DNA of 64,000 nucleotides from Neoceratodus forsteri (lineage: Eukaryota; Chordata; Ceratodontiformes; Ceratodontidae). The notes beneath the pieces are model-generated. The model saw only the letters and a list, made by a program, of their open reading frames with translations. It made no database searches and had not been told where the DNA came from. The translations under genes and the position numbers were made by a program. Below are positions 56,108-64,000 of the stretch, piece by piece. Every line of letters begins with the position of its first letter. The stretch's first letter is position 1. The stretch is taken from positions 887,278,001-887,342,000 of the forward strand of contig CM057456.1 in NCBI GenBank assembly GCA_016271365.2, read 5' to 3'.

Positions 56108-59100
56108 CTTTTTTTTTAATGTAATGTTTATTGAGTGAAGCACAGAACATACAATGTGGTTATAATCATAATTCTCTGGTTAAACCATTAAAAGAAAATC
56201 CATTCTTGAAACTCCATCCTTATCAGCATAGACTTAAAAAAATTCAACCACTGTACTATTATTTAACTTATTTAGAGGAATACATACAGTATATAAGATT
56301 AGCTCCCATATTTCCACAGATCTGATAAACCCTTTAGAAACTGCCAGCCTGATTTAGAAGGAACACAAGTCTCCCTCCTCCTCCCCATAGTAGAAGCATC
56401 TCATCCCATCAAAATGAAATAGCACATGGAATAAAATCTGGGTCCAAAAGGCCATAAAATCCACCCAACGTTACCACTTTGTAGTGAACTAAGGCAGTTT
56501 ATCATGCAGCTCTGCAGTGAATTTTTCCAGTCAATAAATATTCATTACTATCTGATGCCATTCTGCAGTTCTAGGGGGTTTAGGCAACATCAACTGCCTT
56601 GTTATGGCATATTTGGCAGCTAAGAGCTACATGGGTAACAGTGTTCTAGACCAAGGAGGGCAATACTTTGGAAAAACTGCTAACAATGCCATTTTGACCA
56701 TTTGGTCTATGGGTTCACCCAAGCACTCCCCAGGTCTCACAAAAGGGCTTGCCAATAGGAGGCAACCAATGGACATGACCAAAGGATATGACTGTGACCA
56801 GCCATATTAAAGATGCAGCCCTGCCAACAGTAACCATACTCAAGAGGCATGTATTTAATTAAAACAGCTGGAGTACAAAAATACCTGTACCGGCACTTCC
56901 AAGCATACTCCTTCCAAATGTTAGAAAAAGTTATTTTAACCACTGGAATGGTGCCTTTTAGCCAGGCCTCCAATGAAATAGAAAGACCCAAGTCCTTTTT
57001 CCAGCTATCTAAAATAGTGTGGGTGGAGTCCCGCATGGTATCTCTTAAAATGATGTACATGTGTCCTTTCAAGTGTCCCCAGGGCTTATTATTCTGAACA
57101 TCTAGTATCATAGCTAGTAGTGGAGGCTTTGCAACAGGAAGCCTGGAGTAATGCTGTTGTTTGTGTAATATGTAGGTCTGAACCTGCAGGTATCTATAGT
57201 GCTCTCGATCAGTGAGATCGTACCTTGACTGCAGTATCTTGAAGGGGAGTACACCTGATGAGTCTACAAATTGATACATAAACTTAAGACCCAGCTGCCT
57301 CCAACATTTAAAAGACAAATCCACGTGAGCTGGCAAAAATTCTTCATCGGCCGACAATAGACGGCAAAAATAAAATATATTGGCAAATTTAGGATAGTGT
57401 TGCAATTAGTACCAACTTTTTAGAGTATGTGCAGTAAAATTATAGTGAATTGATTAATTTGTGGTTATTTGACCTTGAGCCACAAATAAAATGGGGTTTA
57501 GATCAAATAGGTAATTAAGAATAAATTCTATGGCTTTCCATGGAGTATTATAGCTGGGTAATAGCCATAAAACTACTATTCATAAGAAATCTGCCCTGGC
57601 ACAGAACTCCAAATTAAGCAAATGAATCCCCTCCTTGCCAAAGATAGTTGCAATACTGATAGGCAGACCCTAGGACGCTGACCCTCCCAGAAAAAATTGG
57701 ATAACATACAGGATAAAATATAAAATCTGGGGGGATATCGGAATTGTCTGGAAAAGGTATAGTAAGCAAGGTAGCACATTCATTCTTATGATCTCAGCTC
57801 ACTGGAGGAAAGTTAAATGTAATTTCTCCCATTTTTTCAAATCATTTTGAATGGTAATCATTAAAGGTTCATAGTTAACCAGGTTTACATTATTAATATT
57901 TTTAGGAATATGAATTCCCAGATATTTAATTGTGGCATGAGATCATTTTATAGGATATTGTTGTTTTAATTCTCTAGATGGTGTAAAATTTAATAAAAGT
58001 ACCTCCGTTTTATGAGTATTCAATTTAAAAGTGGCCAACATCTCGAACTGTCGGAAAAAATATTCCAAGCTGCAGGGATTGAGATTTCCAGGGAAAGAAG
58101 TGTTAAAAGAATATTGTCTGTGAAAAGGGACTCCTTGTAAGATATCTTCCCCAGAGGGACTCCTTGGATGTGAGGTTCTTGTCACAAAGTCATGGCCAAA
58201 AGTTCCATATATAGTGCAAATAAGAGGGGGCAGAGTGGGCATCCCTGATGCGTACCCCAAGATAATGTAATAGGGGAGGATAAAGCACCATTAATTCTTA
58301 TACTGTATAGGCCTGTGGATGGGAATAAATATTTTTCAGCCATGACAAGAAAGCATCTGGGAAATGAAGGCAAAGCAGGGTGTCCCAGAGAAAACCCCAG
58401 GACACCCTGTCAAATGCCTTCTTGGCATCAAGACTAATTAGGTCCACAGGTATGTCTAGCTTGAATATATTTGGCTAGATTTAACGTGCCTCGGATGTTA
58501 TCTATTGTAATCCAGTTACGGATAACTTCTGCCTTGTCCAGATGTATCAAAGAAGATAAGACACGTTCCAGCCTAAAGGCCCAAATAGTTATGAAAACTT
58601 TGTAGTCCGAGTTTAAAATCAATGTTGGGTGGTACAATGATGGATCAGTGGTATCCTTGTCCAGTTTAGCCAAGGCAGCTATAACTGCATATGTCCAAGG
58701 GAGGGCCTCCAAACCCTCCTGGAAAGTCTGCAGCATTGGCGGAAGAAGTAAGGTATAGAACTTTTTTTACCACTCCACCGCAAATTCATCTGGACCAGGA
58801 CATTTTTGAGTTTTAGCCATCTGGATAAGCTGAAGAACTTCGTTTGCAGAGATAGGTGTCTCTAAACTTGGACACTGTTCATCAGATAATTGGGGAGGTT
58901 GTAAGTTTTGCAAAATCCCTGTCGTTCATCTGAAATAGCAGAGGGTCACTGAGCATATAACTTTTGGTAATAGGTTGCAAAAATGGAATAAATCTCTTCA
59001 TCACGAAACATAAGCCTTTTTGTTTCTGAATGCTTAAGTTTTAAAATTGTAGTTACTCATTTATGCATTTTTATCCTGTGAGTCAACTGACGTGTCCCCC

Positions 59101-60200
59101 CTGGCACCACCTTGACAATTCATCTATTTTAGCTGAAAGAGTGTCTGTTGCACCCGATAATCCAAAATATTTTGTATTTCTCTTTGAGTGTCTCTGATTT
59201 TAAGTAGTAATTCCCTGTCCCCCTCCATGTATAATAACTGGTAATTTTGCAATTGCTGCATCAATTACTCATATTGATTGCCCAGCATATGTTACTTCTT
59301 TGCAGCATAGGCTATTCTATCACCCTGCACCACTGTTTTGAGGGTGCCCCTCAAAATAGCTGCTGAAACTGGAACAGAGACATTACCCTGTAGTATCTGG
59401 GGGATACGCTCTTGCATATAAGTTCAAAATTGTGGGTCCATATGTAAAGAAGTATTTAACTGCCATAGGTTATGTTTTTTAACATTCCCCAGATCAATTT
59501 TCAGTAATTATGAATGGTGATCAGACAGCAACCTGGGACCCAATGATATATCCGGAATTAATGAGACTTATTTACAGGACACAAAAATTAATCAATACAG
59601 GAGAAGTTGTGATGTCTTTCTGAATAATAAGTATAAGCTCTTTGTTTAGGGAACAGGTGATGTCACACATCTGCAATCCCTAATTGGTCAAAATTAGTAT
59701 AAAGGGAGTGTAGGGCATTTGTGACCCTATGTGGAGATGGTTAGTAGTGTCTAAGTCAGGAGAGAAGGTCATATTAAAACCCCCATTATCAACCTACCAA
59801 GAAGTAAATCAAGCACTTTACTTAAAAAAGGTCCTAATAATGGATTGACATATTTGGTGGCAAATATACACTGACCAGTGTTACCTCCTGGGGATACAAG
59901 GTACCCTGTATAATAACATAGCGGCCCTGAACATCAATAAAGGTATTATGGACATCAAAAAGAGTGGCACTGGAAATGAGGACAGCTGGCACACATTTCT
60001 TACCACTAGGGTGGGAGGAAGCAAAAACTCTATACCGTTAGCCCCATTGAAGTTTTAAATGTTCAGCCACTGATAAATAGGTTTCCTGTATTAAATATAC
60101 ATCTGCTCGATTTTTCCTTAATTACTGTATAAATCGTGTTCTTTTAATCAGACTGTTGAGACCATTAATGTTCTGTGAAAATATCTTCACAGGTTCGGAT
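56108..60200 (-). mobile_element. L1-type LINE, reverse strand, decayed
   Basis: A poly-T run at 56109-56118 is the poly-A tail of a reverse-strand element. Reading the reverse strand upward gives the C-terminal zinc knuckle, RT palm and fingers, and near 60180 the start of the endonuclease. The poly-A tail, the zinc knuckle and the endonuclease start all fit the L1 clade. The 5' side above 60200 is not recognisable. Confidence 0.85.
56737..60180 (-). pseudogene. L1 ORF2 remnant (endonuclease, RT, Cys-rich C-terminus)
   Basis: The endonuclease starts near 60180 with FSQNINGLNSLIKRTRFIQ, the L1 'NINGL' start. The RT fingers at 58736-58434 read AALAKLDKDTTDPSLYHPTL, then DYKVFITIWAFRLERVL and DNIRGTLNLAKYIQ. 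WGTHQGCPLCPLLFALYMELLAMTL (the GTRQGCPLSPLLF motif) lies at 58270-58182. The catalytic YADD place reads FTDN, so activity is lost. The C-terminal frame (57405-56737) has FCRLLSADEEFLPAHVDLSF and ends with CWQGCIFNMAGHSHILWSCP, the C-x3-C..H..C L1 zinc knuckle. Stops and frameshifts are frequent from 59500 to 58740, where most of the endonuclease is unreadable. Confidence 0.85.
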
Positions 60201-60945
60201 GTCATGGTGTCGTAATAAAAAGAAGATGCTGCCACCGTGAGGGAGAAAGCCCCCGACAGATTCTAGAAGTAACTGCTGATTCAAGAGAACGGCCCCAGAG
60301 GTGTCCTCCCCTACCTGACTGTCCCATAGGACCCAAAGCAACAAGCCAGGCCAGAAGAGAGAGATGTCCACTCTGAACCTTTCTTTATATCCACCACAAA
60401 CTCTCCGTTTGTCTATTCCTAATAAAAATATCCTAATGGTTAACCATTTCTTGGTGTGCTTCATTATTTTGCTAACAAGTAAGAAAAGAAAAAAGAAGGC
60501 CAAATTAGCCCAGGTATTTGTACTATCACTACACCACCAACCCCGAATAAAACCAGCTCCAACAGGGACCAAAAAGATAAAAAGGAAAATATGTAGATCA
60601 GCTTACCGAGCCCAAAACAGTTGGTAACTACATAAAAGTTGACTTCCATTACATAGGTGGGTCCAATAAGCTACTTATAGAGCCCGCAAGGTACCCCATC
60701 CTCAGATCCCAGTTAGGGCAGGAGGAAAAATCCACTCCAAATTGGGGTGGGTCCTCCTGAGGGACTTGAATGTCCCAAATAACTAAAAAAAAACACCCAC
60801 ATGGATGAGAACAAACCCAAAAATAGTGGAACCATGTGCCAGCCAGCAGTCCCATTCAAGACCCCCTTTTGTTCCAGATAAGGAAGAAAAAGGAAAAGGA
60901 GGTCAAGAAATGGCCTATCCAACTGACTTCTGAAGGAATATAAGC
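60200..60945. other. Unassigned sequence between the L1 and L2 elements
   Basis: May be the L1 5' region, but no ORF1 domain is recognisable. Frames at 60165-60572 (reverse) and 60364-60627 (forward) overlap and are low-complexity. Confidence 0.4.
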
Positions 60946-60949
60946 TAGT

Positions 60950-62105
60950 TTTTTTTATTTAATAAAGCGCTCTATTTCACTATGACTCAAGGCACTGGAC
61001 AAGTGAGTAAATCTATTAAAACAGTTAAAATACATAAAATACAATAAAATAAGATAAATTTTTTACATCACTGACTTAGTGTGAGGGAAAAGCTTCTCTA
61101 AATAAGAATCTTTTCAACTCCCTTTTGAAGGCATTCACTGATGGAGACTCTTTAAGAAAACGAGGAAGTGAATTTCACAGGGTTGGTGCCATGAACAAGA
61201 ATGCACAGGGACTTGATGATTTTAAATGAACCCTGGGAATCTCCAAGAGGTCCTCATCAGCTGACCGGAGGGGATGGGCTGAGCAGTAGGGCTGTAAGAG
61301 GTCTTGCAGGTAGCTGGACCCCAGTCCATGCAGAGCCTTATAGGTCAGCAAACCGACCTCGAAGGTGATCCACCACCTAACAGGCAGCCAGTGCAGACAG
61401 CACAGCACAGGTGTAATGTGACATGATCTTGAAAGACCAGTCAACAACCTGGCTGCTACATTCTGCACCAAATGCAGGTGGCAAAGATCTACCCCTGATA
61501 GCCCTAGGTAAAGGGCATTGCAGTAATCGAGCCATGACGTCATGAAAGCATGGACTAGTGATAGCAGATCAGCTGGGGTATCAGGTGTTTAATCCTGGTG
61601 ATGTTCCTGAGATGGTAAAAAAGCACTCTGGACCACGGCCAACAAATGATTTTTAGTGTCAGACCGCAGTCCAGTACAATGCCAAGATTTTTCACCCTGA
61701 CAGAGTTGAGCAGCTGAGAGTCCCCGAACCTAAGCCCAGAGACTCAACCAGCTTGTGCACCAACCCCTGGGCTACCAGGTTCCACCACCACCAGTACTTC
61801 AGTCTTATCCAGATTTAACCTCAACCAGTTGGCCCTCATGCAGTCTTGAATTTCAGCAAGACACAAATTGCACACTGAGACCACATCCTGCCATTTGGGT
61901 ACAAAAGACATGTATAACTGAGTATCATAAGCATAGCAGTGAAAACTCAGACCATACCATCTTATAATGTCCTCTAGTGGTAGCATATACACTGCAAACA
62001 ACATGGGGGACAAAATGAAACCCTGTGGGACCCCACATAGCATGTACAGTGGTGCAGAGGAGTGCAAAGGAGTGCTACAGGACCTTGCCATCCTGTCTAC
62101 CATTT
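60950..62105 (-). mobile_element. L2 LINE, reverse strand, 5'-truncated
   Basis: Reverse-strand copy with RT palm and C-terminal region followed by a 3' end near 60950 (A/T-rich AATAAA-containing tail). It abuts the L1 on one side. The break at about 62105 falls within RT. Confidence 0.85.
61175..62103 (-). pseudogene. L2 reverse-transcriptase remnant
   Basis: The frame at 62103-61744 contains [20 protein letters not shown] and [13 protein letters not shown], so the catalytic YADD box is changed to YAYD. It continues [15 protein letters not shown]. The second frame (61543-61175) reads SWLDYCNALYLGLSGVDLCHL, then LVQNVAARLLTG and LHWLPVRWW..FEVGLLTYKAL and PHRSADEDLL-like text. This order (RT palm, then 'DYCNALY', 'QNAAARL', 'LHWLPV', 'TYKAL') is the hallmark of L2-clade elements. 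Frame breaks lie between 61740 and 61545. Confidence 0.88.
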
Positions 62106-62109
62106 CATT

Positions 62110-62880
62110 CAGTGCCCAAATCTACATACCCCCCTCCCAGAACCACTCCAGCCTGAACCACTACACCAGCAACAAACCATGTAGACGGGGAGAGAAGGAG
62201 GCAAATCCCTGGGTTTATAAAGTGGCTGCCAAGAGACAACAAGTCCAAAAACAGCTTATAGCAGCCCTTCAAGCTATTGCTATGTGATGGAAAGAGAAAA
62301 AAAAAACAGTGTCCAGCATCCCCTTCACCACCGGCATTCCAGTCCCATATTTTTAAACCATCCCTGTGGTTCCAGACTCTAACCCTTTCAAATTTTACAT
62401 GCCTAGTTTGGGAAGCTAGCAACAGCATTGTTCTGTATTGAGGAGAACTACTGTTAGCCCATGTCAGATCAGTAGGTGGAGGGGCAAAAGGAAAATACCA
62501 AATCAGAAAAGAAAAAAAGAAAAATAAAAAATTAAATTACTCTGACCATCAACTCTTGCAATGATTACCCCCCAAAGGAAAGAGAAAAAAAAAGAAAAAG
62601 CAGCATTCTTCCAGCTGATGATAACTACATAAAGAAATTAAAGTAGCCCCTCACTGCTGACCACTGAAAAGTCCTGGAAAGCTTGAAACTATGGGGCAAC
62701 TAACATGTAAAAAATATGATTTGAGAGAGACAAAACAACACAAAAGACAAGCAGGTGTTTGTACTGTTACTCAACATGCCCATAATGCTTAGTCTACCAC
62801 TTAGTTCAATCTATAGGACACCTTAAGAAGAAATCATCCACCTAGTTTTATTGGATAGGTAAGCCTAAGAGGTTAAAGAG
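62110..62880. other. Unassigned A-rich sequence
   Basis: Contains A-rich runs (62291-62307, 62486-62530, 62580-62600). No gene recognised. Confidence 0.45.
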
Positions 62881-64000
62881 GGACTCCCACCAAAAGGACG
62901 CGTATGGCCCAGGTGCACGCCACCAGGTGCCCTGGAGCCCATACAAACAAACTGAATACTATAAAGACACCTAGCTTCCTCCTGGAGAGTGCACAAAAGT
63001 TTTGGGACAACATTAAAGAGCTTAATGGCAAATCCCGCCTCCCCCCACCCTCCCAGCTCTGCATCAACAATGCCACCTCAACCGACCCACAGGCTATCGC
63101 TAACTGCCTTAACTCAACCTTTTCCAATCTTAGTACAGTCCTGCCGAGAGACTTTTTCGACCCTATCCCAGCTTCCTCTGAACCAAACCTCCAGTGCCCC
63201 CCTTTCTACCTTAGGGTCATTACAAAGCAGGAAGCAAAATCCTACCTCTCCAAAGCTCTCGGTGGCTCCAACTATTGCAAAGACTCCTTTGACATGAAAA
63301 TCCTCTACCAGGTTCTTGACACTGTTCTTCCCCCCCTGACCGACCTCCTAAACCGCTCCCTATGCTTGGGACAGTTCCCTACAGCCTGGAAAACTGCAGC
63401 AATTACCCCAATACTAAAAAGTGGAGACAATACCAACCCCAACAACTATCGGCCCATATCCATCCTTCCCCCTCTCTCAAAAGCCCTTGAAAAAATCATT
63501 TCTGACCAACTCACCAGGTATATGCAAGCCCACAATTTGTTATGCAGTGAACAACATGGCTTTAGATCAGGCCATAGCACAACCACCGCCCTCACTGAAT
63601 TCTCAAATTTCATTCACTCTGCCCTTGACCGTAAACATCTGGCCGGAGTCATCTTCGTGGACCTCGTTAAGGCCTTTGATATGGTCTCCCACCCACTCCT
63701 CCTGGACACACTCCACCACACTGGTCTATCATGTGGATAACTCTCTTGGTTTAATAGCTACCTTACCTCCAGATCCCAATGTGTTAAGATAAATGACACC
63801 CTATCTTCCACCCTGTCTATCCGCTTGGGGTTCCCCCAGGGATCCATATTGGGCCCCCTATTCTTCAGTATCTACTTAAATGCACTACCCAAATCCTGCT
63901 CCGGTAACCTACTGCTATATGCTGATGATGTGGCTCTCTACGCCACACTCCCCTGCCCTGACAACCTACAGTCCGCCCTCCAACACTCATTCAACCAGAT
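62880..64000 (+). mobile_element. LINE (L2/Rex1-like), continues beyond the window
   Basis: Forward-strand LINE of the same general group as 22980-25170. The start is not well defined, and the element is cut by the window end inside the RT palm. It is the least decayed polymerase in the window. Confidence 0.8.
62904..64000 (+). pseudogene. LINE reverse transcriptase, one premature stop
   Basis: A single frame stays open for 365 codons apart from one TAA at 63738-63740. It begins with a linker (TIKTPSFLLESAQKFWDNIK) and continues with the RT: DSFDMKILYQVLDTVLPPLTDLLNRSL, TAWKTAAITPILKSGDNTNP, NYRPISILPPLSKALEKII, then EQHGFRSGHSTTTAL and IFVDLVKAFDMVSHPLLLD. After the stop, SWFNSYLTSRSQCVKIND, GFPQGSILGPLFFSIYLNAL and LLYADDVALYATL follow in the same frame. 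The YADD box is intact. The start codon at 62904 is arbitrary, since the frame is open upstream. It belongs to the jockey/L2 group. Without the stop the RT palm would look functional. Confidence 0.85.

Noticed and set aside
60165..60572. Candidate L1 ORF1
   Set aside because: The product has no coiled coil or RRM-like features and overlaps the presumed ORF2 start.
1..64000. CRISPR arrays, bacterial operons, riboswitches
   Set aside because: All content is of vertebrate nuclear type; the tandem arrays have no spacer-repeat structure.

Overview
The window is a piece of a large, repeat-rich vertebrate nuclear genome. I recognise no intact host protein-coding gene, tRNA or rRNA. What can be identified is layered transposable-element sequence: CR1, L2-like and L1-type LINEs, a Ty3/gypsy LTR retrotransposon, Penelope elements with a GIY-YIG endonuclease, a hAT transposase, a MIR-type SINE, several MITEs and a set of large foldback elements. 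This mix fits an amphibian, lungfish, coelacanth or non-avian reptile. I cannot place it more precisely from sequence alone.

Layout. 1-4.2 kb: AT-rich unique sequence, a LINE tail at 820-895 and a 1.6-kb foldback element (2357-3973). 4.2-7.8 kb: mostly unassigned sequence with a possible MITE. 7.78-10.34 kb: a reverse-strand CR1 interrupted by a LINE 3' end and by a 300-bp MITE with a clear target duplication. 10.34-10.68 kb: forward-strand LINE reverse-transcriptase fragment. 11.45-12.33 kb: half of a foldback element. 13.77-16.65 kb: another reverse CR1, split by a 1869-bp near-perfect inverted repeat with TTAA target duplication. 18.9-19.05 kb: small MITE. 20.9-28.14 kb: gypsy element with two LTRs; the left LTR contains a Penelope insertion and the interior contains a 2.2-kb LINE. 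28.14-30.25 kb: Penelope C-terminus and 3' end. 33-35.3 kb: two MITEs and a 41-bp direct repeat. 36.4-37.05 kb: a promoter-like CpG-containing stretch, then a MIR SINE. 37.9-39.83 kb: a pair of inverted minisatellite arrays. 41.77-48.54 kb: CR1 inserted in CR1, then a nearly complete 5.2-kb CR1 with ORF1, ORF2 and tandem 5' monomers. 49.2-50.7 kb: broken hAT transposase. 51.0-53.27 kb: the best foldback element. 54.06-54.9 kb: minisatellite and MITE-like sequence. 56.1-60.2 kb: reverse-strand L1. 60.95-62.1 kb: reverse-strand L2. 62.88-64.0 kb: a LINE open reading frame running off the window, broken by one stop.

The most interesting structures are (1) a foldback family whose arms are inverted minisatellite arrays of 57-69-bp units, with a full copy at 51.0-53.3 kb, another at 2.36-3.97 kb, a half copy at 11.45-12.33 kb and a probable relative at 37.9-39.8 kb; (2) the TTAA-flanked inverted repeat with two 921-bp arms; and (3) the tandem 5' monomers of the CR1. 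All coding regions seen belong to retrotransposons or transposons, and nearly all carry stops or frameshifts. The nesting gives a relative age order: gypsy is older than the Penelope and LINE inside it, and the CR1 copies are older than the MITE, LINE tail and TTAA foldback inside them.
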